Source: Sutterella sp. (lineage in GTDB: Bacteria > Pseudomonadota > Gammaproteobacteria > Burkholderiales > Burkholderiaceae_F). From it: a stretch of DNA of 46,794 bases. The number at the start of each line of letters is the position of its first letter. The first letter of the stretch is position 1. Positions 1 to 9,404 of the stretch are shown here, one piece after another. Location: NCBI RefSeq assembly GCF_030539355.1, contig NZ_JAUNSF010000003.1, positions 31,488-78,281 on the forward strand, in the 5' to 3' direction. The notes under the pieces were generated by a model, which saw only the letters and a program-made list of their open reading frames with translations, made no database searches and was not told the DNA's origin. Both the position numbers and the translations under genes were made by a program.

Positions 1-140
1 AGCCGGGACCGAAGCCCTGCGGGCCGCTGGCGCGCGGACCGCGCTCAAAGCCCTGGGGACCCTGCGGGCCGTTGCCCTGGCAGCCCGGGCCGAAGCCCTG
101 GGGGCCCATGCCGCGGTGATGCGGACCGAAGCCCTGCGGA
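1..140. repeat. Imperfect short tandem repeats coding GPQGFGP units
   Basis: The core gaccgaagccctgcgg and close variants recur around 6, 88 and 122, with shorter related units between. They encode the repeated GPQGFGP motifs in the C-terminal tail of the Spy-like protein. The array continues past the left edge, so the copy number is not known. Confidence 0.65.
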
Positions 141-616
141 CCGCGGTCGTCACCGCCGCGCGGACCGCGCATGCCGTGGCCGCTGTGCTGCAGTTCGAAG
201 CTCTCGAGCACGTACTTCTGCTCGGGCGAGAGGACCTTGCCGAGGTCAGCGCGGGCCTTGGCGACCTTGTCGAGGAGGTCGGCACGGACCTTCGCGACCT
301 GGGCGCGGCGCTCAAGCTTCGTCTGGATGTCGACGGCGGGCTTGTCGAACTTCACGCTGTCGGGCATCACGTCAAGGGCGGAGCGGGCGTCGACGTAGGC
401 CTTCCAGGCGGCCTGCTGCTCGGGCTTGAGCGTCAGGATGCGGGCCATGGCTTCCCAGCCGGCGGCGCGGAAGTCCTGAGCGGAGTAGCCGGCGGGCGGC
501 TGCGGCTGGTCGCCGGCGGGGGCGCCGTGATGCCAGGGGGCGGCCATCGCAACGGTTCCGACGCAGAGCGCGCCGACGGTTGCGAGGGAGGCGATGATCT
601 TGGTGCTCTTCTTCAT
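1..616 (-). CDS. LTXXQ/Spy-like periplasmic protein, C-terminus cut by window edge
   Basis: The frame opens at ATG 616 and runs off the left edge with no stop, so at least 205 residues are present. AAAGG lies a few bases before the ATG and supports this start. Residues 1-25 form a signal peptide ending AMA-AP. Two LTXXQ-type motifs are visible, LTLKPEQQAAW at 61-71 and LSPEQKYVLESF at 129-140, on charged helices, as in the Spy/CpxP/Zra family of periplasmic chaperones and metal or stress sensors. From about residue 150 the protein becomes a Gly/Pro/Gln/Arg-rich tail with repeated GPQGFGP units, which is not a normal part of Spy. A periplasmic chaperone-like role is inferred; the tail is unexplained. 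No neighbour clarifies the function. Confidence 0.75.
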   Translation of the reverse strand, partial: MKKSTKIIASLATVGALCVGTVAMAAPWHHGAPAGDQPQPPAGYSAQDFRAAGWEAMARILTLKPEQQAAWKAYVDARSALDVMPDSVKFDKPAVDIQTKLERRAQVAKVRADLLDKVAKARADLGKVLSPEQKYVLESFELQHSGHGMRGPRGGDDRGPQGFGPHHRGMGPQGFGPGCQGNGPQGPQGFERGPRASGPQGFGPG

Positions 617-937
617 TTGACTTACCTTTCTGAATTCCCTGCCGGACGGTCAAGGTTCTGAAGGATTCAGAACCGCTCCCCGCGTCCGGCCTTTGCCTTG
701 TTGTTCCTCGGTTGTTCCCGATCGGGTTGATTGCAATTTAAAGCCGCCCGGCTGAGGACTTGCTTAGGGGTTCCCTCAATCTGCAAGGGAGTGTTTCAGC
801 AGTGGGAATTCCGCTCTGCCTCAGGGACACCGGCCGGACTGCCCGAAGGCGCTCCCGGGCTTGAAAGCCCGGGAAAACGCTCGAATTTCCACGGTTTCTC
901 CCCCTGACGGCTCCCGCCCGCCGGGGTGACAGCTTTT
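617..937. other. Intergenic stretch with two dyads, no gene seen
   Basis: A perfect dyad, ggttctgaa-gga-ttcagaacc at 654-674, lies in the leader of the Spy-like gene. A second, tcccgggct-tgaa-agcccggga at 853-874, lies downstream of the assT stop but has no clear T-run. The stretch 715-800 is AT-richer than its surroundings and probably holds the promoter of the Spy-like gene, but I cannot assign boxes. I see no coding sequence or RNA gene. Confidence 0.5.
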
Positions 938-2752
938 TTACGGATTGAAGGATTTGCCGAGATCGATCGGCAGCGCGCGGTAGCCGAACGAATCGCGGAT
1001 GCGCATCTCGAAGACCGGTTCCTTCTCGCCGCGGCGGAACTCGTTCAGAACAGGATTGACGCCCTTGCCGCTCTGCACGTCGATCGAGGCCCAGTAGACG
1101 ACGAGGGAGTCCTTGTCGGCGCCGTACTCCACCGACGAGGTGATCGCGCTGTAGAGCTCGTGACCGCGCTCCTTGCCGTATTCCCAGATCTGCTGAACCG
1201 TGCCCTTCTTCTCGTCGATGCGGTACATCACCGCGCGGCTGTACTTCTCGTCGACGAGCACGGGCTGGGTGAAGCCGCGGCCGTCGCCGTTGTCAAAGAC
1301 CGTCACGACCGAGACGCCGGGCTCGGAGAGCTCGTCGACCTTCCAGCCGGTGTGCTGCGTCCAGGTCCAGTCGAAGTCACCCTCGCAGCGGCCGATGCGG
1401 CAGGGGATGGGGTTGCCCGAGGCGTCGACCGGGGTGAGCACCTTGTCGCGGAGCTTGCCCTGCCAGCCGTTCGGCGCGCCGAGGATCCACTTCACCTCCT
1501 TGTCGCGGCCGATCTTGATCACGGCCGACTGATGGCGGGAGCTGATGATGATCGAGTCGTCCGCGGCGTCGTAGTCGACCGAATTGACGTGCGCCCAGTT
1601 GCGCCCGACGCCCGTGCCCGCGATGTCGCCGAAGGCGGCCCGGGCCTCGAGCCGGGCGAGCTGCTCGGCCGAGATGGTCTTGCCGGTCTGCTCGAGGTCG
1701 ACGTTGAGACACACCGCGCCCTGGTCGATCGACTTGATCACGATGCTGCGGTTCGGGTCGAGGATCTCGAAGAGACGCCAGTCGTCAATCACGCGGCCGC
1801 TCGCATCGACCTCGGCGATCACGTCGCGCACCGTGTGGATGTGCGAGCCGTCGGCGCGCTTCAGGTCAGCGGCGGCGACGCGCAGGAAATAGTGTCCGTC
1901 GGGGCCCGGGGCCATCGCGTGGCTGAAGTCCGCGTAGCCCTCGGGCAGCCTGCGGTTGAAGATCTCGCGGCCCATCAGGTCGTACTTCGCGTAGCGCTGG
2001 CCGTAGGCCCAGGAGAGCGCGCCGTCCTCGTTCTGATGGAAGCCCATCATGATGCCGGCCTGATAAATGCTCCTCGGGTCATAGATCTTCGAGGGCTGTA
2101 GGTACCAGCGCACCTCGCCGCGGGTGTCGACGATCGCGTTCTGCGGGTAGTAGTTCCACTCGAGGGCACCGCCCGCGGGGTTGTTCCACACGACGCGGCT
2201 GCCCTTGGGCGACTCCTGCCCGAGGTTGTTGATGAAATAGAGGCGGTCGCCGAACCCTTCGGCGGGGGCCTTCACGATCTCCGTCTCGAAGGTCTTCACC
2301 GGACGGTCGTGGGCTCCCCAGTAGGGCTCGAGGTAGACGGGCGGCGTGAAGATGCTGTAGGTCTCGCTCCCGTCGACCGTCTCGCCGGCTGCGGTCTTCT
2401 TCGTCCACGTGACCTCGACCTTGTTCAGGTAATCCGGATAGAGGCCGAAGACGGGGATGCCGCCGTGGGTGCGCAGCGTGACGGGTCCCACGTCGTAGGC
2501 GATCTCCTGGCCGCCCTCCTTCGGCACGACGCGCACGTGCGCCTTCGTGATCACCTCGCCGCCGTTTCTGATGACAGCCGTGAGCGGGGCGATGTCGTAG
2601 GGGTTGATGACGAGTTCGCCGAGCTCGCCCTGCTTCTTCAACTTCACGGCGTTGCCGCTCGGGCCGCCGACGGCAAGCGCCGCGGGCGGGGCCGAGAGAA
2701 TGAGCGCCGCGGCGACGGCGCAGGCGAGACGGGAGAGATTTCGGGCGGACAT
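938..2752 (-). CDS. assT: Periplasmic arylsulfate sulfotransferase (AssT type)
   Basis: The protein has 604 residues from ATG 2752, which follows AAGGGA at good spacing; the frame extends upstream but without a signal peptide at its front. A signal peptide is clear at 1-27 (ending AALA). AssT moves a sulfuryl group from one phenolic sulfate to another phenol in the periplasm, without PAPS. The residues known from the E. coli CFT073 enzyme appear in order and at nearly the same spacing: H278 (FSHAM), H388 (WAHVNS), R406 (SSRHQS) and H467 (TQHTG), the last matching the histidine that carries the sulfuryl intermediate. C451 and C456 match the enzyme's disulfide loop. No dsbL/dsbI pair adjoins it, so disulfide formation must rely on genes elsewhere. 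Substrate is unknown; gut phenolic or bile-type sulfates are plausible. Confidence 0.92.
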   Translation of the reverse strand: MSARNLSRLACAVAAALILSAPPAALAVGGPSGNAVKLKKQGELGELVINPYDIAPLTAVIRNGGEVITKAHVRVVPKEGGQEIAYDVGPVTLRTHGGIPVFGLYPDYLNKVEVTWTKKTAAGETVDGSETYSIFTPPVYLEPYWGAHDRPVKTFETEIVKAPAEGFGDRLYFINNLGQESPKGSRVVWNNPAGGALEWNYYPQNAIVDTRGEVRWYLQPSKIYDPRSIYQAGIMMGFHQNEDGALSWAYGQRYAKYDLMGREIFNRRLPEGYADFSHAMAPGPDGHYFLRVAAADLKRADGSHIHTVRDVIAEVDASGRVIDDWRLFEILDPNRSIVIKSIDQGAVCLNVDLEQTGKTISAEQLARLEARAAFGDIAGTGVGRNWAHVNSVDYDAADDSIIISSRHQSAVIKIGRDKEVKWILGAPNGWQGKLRDKVLTPVDASGNPIPCRIGRCEGDFDWTWTQHTGWKVDELSEPGVSVVTVFDNGDGRGFTQPVLVDEKYSRAVMYRIDEKKGTVQQIWEYGKERGHELYSAITSSVEYGADKDSLVVYWASIDVQSGKGVNPVLNEFRRGEKEPVFEMRIRDSFGYRALPIDLGKSFNP

Positions 2753-4433
<1,681 letters not shown>

Positions 4434-4445
4434 TCAAGTCAGTGA

Positions 4446-4465
4446 GGAAGGCCTGCGGGCCTTCC
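4446..4465 (+). terminator. Hairpin after purB
   Basis: A perfect 8-bp stem, ggaaggcc-tgcg-ggccttcc, begins 13 bases after the purB stop. It has no T-run, so it may work as a processing or stabilising stem ahead of the second hairpin. Confidence 0.55.
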
Positions 4466-4482
4466 CCGCCGCACTCCAATGA

Positions 4483-4518
4483 AAATGGCGCCTCTGAATC
4501 ACTCAGGGCGCCATTTCC
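4483..4518. terminator. Bidirectional terminator between purB and modC
   Basis: aaatggcgcc at 4483-4492 pairs perfectly with ggcgccattt at 4507-4516, with an inner ctga/tcag extension. The stem ends in A:T pairs on both sides (ATTT then CC forward; TTTTC on the reverse strand), as expected for a shared terminator between convergent genes. Confidence 0.75.
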
Positions 4519-4542
4519 TTCTGGACGATCCGGTTCAGGCCG

Positions 4543-5643
4543 TCAGACGATCACGGCGGTCGCCTTGACGAGCGCCCAGACGGGCTTGCCCGGCGCGAGC
4601 TGAAGCTCCGCGGCGGACTCGCGCAGGATGCGCGCGAGGATCTCGCCCTCGCCTTCGCGGGCCGCGAGCTTGACGATCTGGTACGCCCCCTCGGGACCGG
4701 TCTCGGCACCGAGTTCGACGACCGTGGCCGGGAGGCAGTTGCGGATCGAAACGTCGCGCGGCTTCTCGAGCGACACGCTCACGTCGCGCGAGAGCATGCG
4801 CATGCGGACCTCGTCGCCCACCTTGAGGCCGGAGGCGACCGCATCGACCACCCAGCCGCCCGTGCGGATGAGCGCGGACTTCCACTCGGTCGAGACGCTC
4901 TCGACCCTGCCCTTGAGCACCACGGAGGAGCCGTACGCGGTCTCGACCGGGACCTTCACGTTGCCGAGCACCTCGGCGAGCGGGCCGGCGGCGCGGACCT
5001 TGCCGTCCTGCATGACGATCAGCTCGTCGGCAAGACGCGCCATCTCGTCGGCGGAGTGCGTGACGTAGAGAATCGGGATCTGCAGCTCGCTGCGCAGCTT
5101 CTCGAGCCAGGGCAGGATCTCGCGCTTTCTCGCGTAGTCGAGCGCCGCGAGCGGCTCGTCCATGAGCAGGATGTCCGGCGTGAGGCAGAGCGCGCGGGCG
5201 ATGGCGCAGCGCTGGCGCTCGCCGCCCGAGAGCTCGGAAACGCGGCGCTTGAGCAGATGCCTGATGCCGAGGAGCTCCACGGCCTTGGCGAGGCGTCCCT
5301 TGCCGTCCTCGACCTTCGTGCGCTCGAGGCCGAACGTGAGGTTCTTCTCGACGTTGAGGTGCGCGAAGAGGCTCGCCTCCTGGAAGACATAGCCAAGGCT
5401 GCGCTCATAGGTCGGCAGGAAAATCTTCTTCTCGTCGTCCTGCCAGACGTTGCCGCCGATCACGACGCGGCCGACCGCGCGCTCGAGGCCCGCGACGCAG
5501 CGCAGCACCGTGGTCTTGCCGCAGCCCGAGGGCCCGAAGAGCACCGTGATGCCCGAGCTCGGGACGCGCACGTCCGCCTCAAGCGTGAAGCCCGTGCTGC
5601 GGGCGAGCGTGAGACGAACCTCTCCGAAATGATGTTCCGTCAT
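4543..5643 (-). CDS. modC: Molybdate ABC transporter, ATP-binding protein
   Basis: ModC has 366 residues and is the ATPase of the high-affinity molybdate importer, working with the permease ModB and the binding protein ModA. Walker A GPSGCGKTT is at 37-45, the Q-loop at Q88, the signature LSGGERQR at 138-145, Walker B DILLMDEP at 157-164 and the switch histidine at H196 (VTHS). The C-terminal third is a TOBE/Mop domain (segments near 245-300 and 300-366), which binds molybdate or tungstate and marks ModC rather than sulfate or iron transporters. It follows modB by 23 bases, so the two are cotranscribed. It converges with purB. Confidence 0.95.
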   Translation of the reverse strand: MTEHHFGEVRLTLARSTGFTLEADVRVPSSGITVLFGPSGCGKTTVLRCVAGLERAVGRVVIGGNVWQDDEKKIFLPTYERSLGYVFQEASLFAHLNVEKNLTFGLERTKVEDGKGRLAKAVELLGIRHLLKRRVSELSGGERQRCAIARALCLTPDILLMDEPLAALDYARKREILPWLEKLRSELQIPILYVTHSADEMARLADELIVMQDGKVRAAGPLAEVLGNVKVPVETAYGSSVVLKGRVESVSTEWKSALIRTGGWVVDAVASGLKVGDEVRMRMLSRDVSVSLEKPRDVSIRNCLPATVVELGAETGPEGAYQIVKLAAREGEGEILARILRESAAELQLAPGKPVWALVKATAVIV

Positions 5644-5666
5644 TTTTCTTTTCTCCTCGGAAAGGG

Positions 5667-6359
5667 TCAGCGCGCGGCGCGCTTGTTGAGCACGTTGAGG
5701 CTCATGAGCACGATGAAGCTGAAGATGAGCATGCCGCCGGCGAGCACGTGGGCCTTCTCGTACTCCATCGCCTCGACGTGGGTGTAGATCTCGGTCGAGA
5801 CGACCTGGGTCTGGTCGGGAATGTTGCCGCCGATCATCAGCACGACGCCGAACTCGCCGATCGTGTGGGCGAAGGTCATCAGGATGCCGGTGACGATGCC
5901 CGCGCGGGCGAGCGGCATCACGACGTGGATGAAGGCGTCAAAGGGGCGGCAGCGCAGGGTCGCCGCGACCTCCATCGGACGCGGGCCGATGCCCTCGAAG
6001 GCCGTCACGAGCGGCTGCACCATGAAGGGCATGGAGTAGACCACGGAGCCGATCACCAGGCCGGAGAAGCTGAAGTTGAGCACGCCGAGGCCGAGCGCCT
6101 CGGTGAGCATGCCGAGCGGGCCGTGGGGACCGAGGGCGACGAGGATGTAGAAACCGAGCACCGAGGGCGGCAGCACGAGCGGCAGCGTGACGATGGCGTT
6201 CACGGCCGGGCACCAGCGGCTCTCGCCGCGGGCGAGCCACCAGGAGAGCGGCAGGCCGATCACGAGGAGCACGCAGGTCGTGACGGCCGCAAGTTCGAGC
6301 GAGAGCTGAACCGGCGCGAACGAAATGCCGTCGATGAGTTCGAGAAACTGTTCCAGCAT
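5667..6359 (-). CDS. modB: Molybdate ABC transporter permease
   Basis: The protein is 230 residues if started at ATG 6359 (MLEQFLELIDGISF), the normal size for ModB. The open frame continues upstream to 6485, but that extension would run through a strong terminator hairpin and has no ModB character, so I reject it. Five or so hydrophobic segments and the ABC-permease EAA-type loop (EVAATLRCRPFDAFIHVVMP) are visible. No strong ribosome-binding site precedes 6359, so the start is less certain than the identity. It probably forms the inner-membrane channel with ModC, cotranscribed 23 bases downstream. Confidence 0.92.
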   Translation of the reverse strand: MLEQFLELIDGISFAPVQLSLELAAVTTCVLLVIGLPLSWWLARGESRWCPAVNAIVTLPLVLPPSVLGFYILVALGPHGPLGMLTEALGLGVLNFSFSGLVIGSVVYSMPFMVQPLVTAFEGIGPRPMEVAATLRCRPFDAFIHVVMPLARAGIVTGILMTFAHTIGEFGVVLMIGGNIPDQTQVVSTEIYTHVEAMEYEKAHVLAGGMLIFSFIVLMSLNVLNKRAAR

Positions 6360-6430
6360 GGCTGAGACTCGCGGGAAAGGAGGGAAACCGGTCAGCACGG
6401 AGGCCCTGGGAAAGCGCCCCCCTGAAACCG

Positions 6431-6464
6431 AAAAAACCGGAGAGAACTCAAGAGTTCCCTCCGG
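6431..6464 (-). terminator. Strong intrinsic terminator between modA and modB
   Basis: On the reverse strand, ccggagggaactc and gagttctctccgg (6464 to 6437) form a 13-position stem with one mismatch and a 2-base loop region, followed directly by TTTTTT at 6436-6431. It sits about 100 bases after the modA stop and about 70 before the modB start. Confidence 0.8.
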
Positions 6465-6512
6465 AAGCAAAGGCGTCCGTCTCAAGAACGCGTTTTGATC
6501 TTTTCATCCCTC

Positions 6513-6557
6513 TCCCCGGAGCATGTCGTATTCACGGATCATGCTCCGGAACGGGGA
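6513..6557 (-). terminator. Hairpin immediately downstream of modA
   Basis: ccggagcatg at 6516-6525 pairs perfectly with catgctccgg at 6540-6549, only 11 bases from the modA stop at 6568. Flanking tcccc and gggga could extend the stem. No T-run follows on the reverse strand, so it more likely protects the modA 3' end than stops transcription. Confidence 0.55.
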
Positions 6558-6567
6558 GACGGGGAAA

Positions 6568-7332
6568 TTACTTGGCCGTGCCGTAGCCGTAGGCGTTACG
6601 AACGGCGGTGGCTTCCTTGCTGTTCTTCAGGAACTCGAGGAAGCGCTTCGCACCGGCGTTCTTCTCACCGGCCTTGAGGAGGACCGCGTCCTGCTTGATC
6701 ACGCCATAGAGCTCCTGCGGGATGACATAGCCGGAGCCGGACGTGAACTTGCCGTCCTTGAAGCACTGCGAGAGGGCGATGAAGCCAGCTTCAGCGTTGT
6801 CGGACTTGACGAACTGGAGGGTCTTGCCGATGTTGCCGCCGATGACGGTCTTCGGGGCGACGGCATCCTTGAGGCCGAGGGACTCAAGCGCCTGGTAGGC
6901 GGCCTCGCCGTACGGGGCGAGCTTCGGGTCGGCGATGGCGACGTGCTTGACGGCCGGGTTGTTGATGACGGCGGCGACGTCATTCTTCACGAGGTTCGCG
7001 TCGGTCGACCAGAGGACGAGCTTGCCGATGGCATACGTGAAAGAGGTGCCCTCGACGCCGTAGCCTTCCTTGATGGCCTTGGCCGGGGTCTTGGCGTCAG
7101 CGGCGAGCAGGATGTCGAACGGAGCGCCGTTCTTGATCTGGGCGTAGAAGGCGCCCGTGGCACCGAAGGAAAGGATCACCTTGTCACCGGTGGCCTTCTC
7201 GTAAATCGGCGCGAGATCCTTGGCCGGGGCGGTGAAGTTGGCAGCGACCGCAACCTTGATTTCCTCGGCGCCGGCAGTAAAGGCGCAGCAGGCGATGACG
7301 GCGGCGGCAACGGCCGTAAGGGACTTCTTCAT
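6568..7332 (-). CDS. modA: Molybdate-binding periplasmic protein
   Basis: ModA has 254 residues, opening with MKKSLTAVAAAVIACCAFTAGAEE-type signal peptide sequence cleaved near residue 22. It captures molybdate (and tungstate) in the periplasm and passes it to ModBC. The AANFTAPAKDLAPIYEKATG segment and the downstream SFGATGAFYAQIKNGAPFD segment are characteristic of the family; the latter carries oxyanion-binding residues. AAGGAG precedes the ATG. A hairpin and a strong terminator lie before modB, so modA may be made in excess over the membrane parts. It is transcribed divergently from modE. Confidence 0.95.
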   Translation of the reverse strand: MKKSLTAVAAAVIACCAFTAGAEEIKVAVAANFTAPAKDLAPIYEKATGDKVILSFGATGAFYAQIKNGAPFDILLAADAKTPAKAIKEGYGVEGTSFTYAIGKLVLWSTDANLVKNDVAAVINNPAVKHVAIADPKLAPYGEAAYQALESLGLKDAVAPKTVIGGNIGKTLQFVKSDNAEAGFIALSQCFKDGKFTSGSGYVIPQELYGVIKQDAVLLKAGEKNAGAKRFLEFLKNSKEATAVRNAYGYGTAK

Positions 7333-7418
7333 TCTTCCAAACTCCTTGGGATTGACGATCCGGCAACTTTCGGGCTCAGTGCCTCGTCGTAATAAAATCT
7401 GCCACTTGGGGCAGGATG

Positions 7419-7445
7419 TTCGTTATCCTTAAACAGAATAGCGAA
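7419..7445. promoter_or_regulatory. Probable ModE operator in the modA-modE gap
   Basis: The half-sites TTCGTTATCCT (7419-7429) and AGAATAGCGAA (7435-7445) match as an inverted repeat at 9 of 11 positions around a 5-base centre. The CGTTAT...ATAGCG core and its spacing resemble the known E. coli ModE site CGTTAT...ATAACG upstream of modA. Its place between modA and modE fits molybdate-dependent repression of modA and possible autoregulation. The assignment is by similarity only. Confidence 0.65.
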
Positions 7446-7461
7446 GCCGATCGAAATCGGC
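7446..7461 (+). other. Small hairpin in the modE leader
   Basis: gccgat-cgaa-atcggc is a perfect 6-bp stem with a 4-base loop. It abuts the ModE-like palindrome and lies about 45 bases before the modE start. It could be leader structure or part of the operator region; function is not known. Confidence 0.35.
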
Positions 7462-7506
7462 AAGTCCCTTAAGAACTGTCCAGCCATACCTCTACGGGAG
7501 TAAACC

Positions 7507-8307
7507 ATGAGTCAGCAGCCCGCGGATGCCAACCTTCTCGCCGGCATCCTCAGTGAACAGACCGACAAGCGCATCGACATCCTGCGCCGGATCGCTGACG
7601 TGGGCTCCATCTCCGAGGCCGCGCGCAGCGCGGGCGTGAGCTACAAGGCCGCCTGGCAGGCGATTGAGACGCTCTCGAACCTCGCCGGCAAGCCTCTCGT
7701 GGAGAAGGCCGTGGGCGGCGCGAAGGGCGGCGGCACGCGGCTCACCACCTCCGGCCAGCTCGTGCTTGACCTCGCCGACGAACTCAAGCGCGCCCGCCGC
7801 ACGGTGCTCGACCGCTTTGCCCGCAAGCTCGCCGGCTCCGACGAGCCCACGAACGTCACGCAGATCGCCCGCATCTCCGCGGCGTCGCTCGCCACCTCCA
7901 TGCGCAACCAGTTCCCCTGCACGATCGAGGTGATGAAGATCGGCTCGGCGCTCGTGAAGCTCATCCTGAGGCTCGACGACACACACCTGATCCGTGCGTC
8001 CATCACGAAGGAGTCCGCCCAGATCCTCGGCCTGCGCGAAGGCATGGAGGTGCTCGCGCTCGCGAAGGCCACCGCCGTCAACATCACCGCCGAGTTCCCG
8101 GTCGAGAAATCCGAGGAGCAGGAGAACTTCATCGTCGGCGAAGTGATACGCAGCGACCGCGCCAACAAGGGGGGCGAGTGCACGATCCAGCTGCCCTCGG
8201 GCATCGTGATCGTGGGCTTCGCGCGCGCGGGCCACGGACTGAAGCTCCACCAGAAGGCGGTCGCGTCGCTCCCCTCCTCCGTCATCGTCATCGCGCTGGC
8301 TCAGTGA
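7507..8307 (+). CDS. modE: Molybdate-responsive transcription regulator ModE
   Basis: ModE has 266 residues, the usual full length. An N-terminal LysR-like winged helix-turn-helix lies near 30-60 (GSISEAARSAGVSYKAAW), a basic Gly-rich wing at 68-78, then two TOBE/Mop molybdate-binding repeats, about 120-190 and 195-265. When molybdate binds, the dimer represses modABC and can activate molybdoenzyme genes. GGGAG precedes the ATG by a normal distance. It is divergent from modA, with a ModE-like palindrome between them, and is followed by its own terminator, so it is probably monocistronic. Confidence 0.94.
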   Translation: MSQQPADANLLAGILSEQTDKRIDILRRIADVGSISEAARSAGVSYKAAWQAIETLSNLAGKPLVEKAVGGAKGGGTRLTTSGQLVLDLADELKRARRTVLDRFARKLAGSDEPTNVTQIARISAASLATSMRNQFPCTIEVMKIGSALVKLILRLDDTHLIRASITKESAQILGLREGMEVLALAKATAVNITAEFPVEKSEEQENFIVGEVIRSDRANKGGECTIQLPSGIVIVGFARAGHGLKLHQKAVASLPSSVIVIALAQ

Positions 8308-8445
8308 GGGGCGTTCCGGCACTACTCAGTAAGGGGTATGTTCAGCTAGATCGAACGAATTCAGGTGGAAATCAATCCGTTTGATGCTTATCAAACCCTT
8401 AAGCCCCTGACTTACATTTAGATGCATATCATCATCATCGTGTGA

Positions 8446-8474
8446 AAATGGCACGCGAGTGCCACTTTTTTTCT
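8446..8474 (+). terminator. Intrinsic terminator downstream of modE
   Basis: tggcac at 8449-8454 and gtgcca at 8459-8464 pair around a GCGA tetraloop, followed by C and seven Ts (8466-8472). It lies 140 bases after the modE stop and about 90 before the cytochrome gene, separating the two units. Confidence 0.8.
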
Positions 8475-8563
8475 TCAACTGACCCCGACTTCCGGTACAA
8501 GGCGCTCTGACGCCAATTCAACATTCACAGCCGGAAGCCGCCAGAAAAAGACAGGTTCCCAAA

Positions 8564-9154
8564 ATGAAAAAAGACAGCCCCTGGTACCTCGCGCTGTGGT
8601 GCGTCGTCGGCATTGCCATCGGTATCGTGTTCGTCGGTGTGCTCACCTCTGTGGTGCACTGGGCCGGCACCGAGAAGTTCTGCGGTGAGTTCTGCCATGA
8701 CATGACCGTCACCTACGAAGCCTACAAGAAGGGCGATCACTACCGCACCGACTCCGGCGTCACCGCCGGCTGCTCCGACTGCCACCTCAAGAACGAGTCC
8801 AACCACTTCGCGGGCCCGATCGACTACACCGCTCTGCTGATCGACAAGGCCATCGCCGGTTCGAAGTCGGCCTGGGGCTTCGTGCGCGGCACGATGAACA
8901 CCCCGGAGAAGCAGGTCGAGAAGCGTGAGGAGATGGCCACGGCTGTCCACCAGCAGATGATCGACCGCAACTTCGCCACCTGCCGCGGCTGCCATGACGT
9001 CGAGCGCATGTACGATCCGAAGCGCCCGATCCTCGCCATGCTGCACAAGGGCATGGGCCCGAACGCCGAGAAGAAGGTTGACTGCCTCGCCTGCCATCCG
9101 ACGGCCGGCCACAACTACGGCTACGTCATTCCGTTCAAGGCCGCTGCGAAGTAA
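8564..9154 (+). CDS. NapC/NirT/NrfH-family membrane tetrahaem cytochrome c
   Basis: This 196-residue protein has an uncleaved N-terminal membrane anchor (about 8-31) and a periplasmic domain with four haem c sites: C40-GEF-C44-H45, C70-SD-CH74, C140-RG-CH144 and C174-LA-CH178. The family takes electrons from membrane quinol and passes them to periplasmic reductases (nitrate, nitrite, TMAO, fumarate and similar). The first site is CX3CH instead of CX2CH. The CHxM arrangement (C44-H45-D46-M47) resembles the quinol-side haem of NrfH. No terminal reductase gene adjoins it, so its partner is unknown; upstream and downstream terminators make it a single-gene unit. I leave the symbol empty because NapC, NrfH and TorC-like roles cannot be told apart here. 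Confidence 0.9.
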   Translation: MKKDSPWYLALWCVVGIAIGIVFVGVLTSVVHWAGTEKFCGEFCHDMTVTYEAYKKGDHYRTDSGVTAGCSDCHLKNESNHFAGPIDYTALLIDKAIAGSKSAWGFVRGTMNTPEKQVEKREEMATAVHQQMIDRNFATCRGCHDVERMYDPKRPILAMLHKGMGPNAEKKVDCLACHPTAGHNYGYVIPFKAAAK

Positions 9155-9187
9155 TCGCTCCCGCCTCTGACGAAAAGTCATCGAAAG

Positions 9188-9222
9188 ATCCCGGACCGCC
9201 TCGAGCGGGCCGGGATTTTTCT
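9188..9222 (+). terminator. Intrinsic terminator downstream of the tetrahaem cytochrome
   Basis: atcccgg at 9188-9194 pairs with ccgggat at 9210-9216, with an inner ccgc/gcgg stem, followed by TTTTTC. It lies 33 bases after the stop codon. Confidence 0.85.
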
Positions 9223-9404
9223 TTGGCCGCCGCCCGAGTCCACTGAGTCTCTTTAGAATCGGACTGTTTGACAGATTCCGCTCCGCTCTCCGCGGCCCCT
9301 GAGGAAGTGCGGCCGTTCATCCCTGTGCACCCCTGCACCCGGAGGAACGTGCATGCTTGCCCTCGGCCGCGAGCCCGGACCTTTTTGAGGAAAAGCATTC
9401 ATCC

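Noticed and set aside
6360-6485. A longer start for modB at 6485
   Set aside because: The extension would be coded by a strong terminator hairpin and gives no ModB-like sequence.
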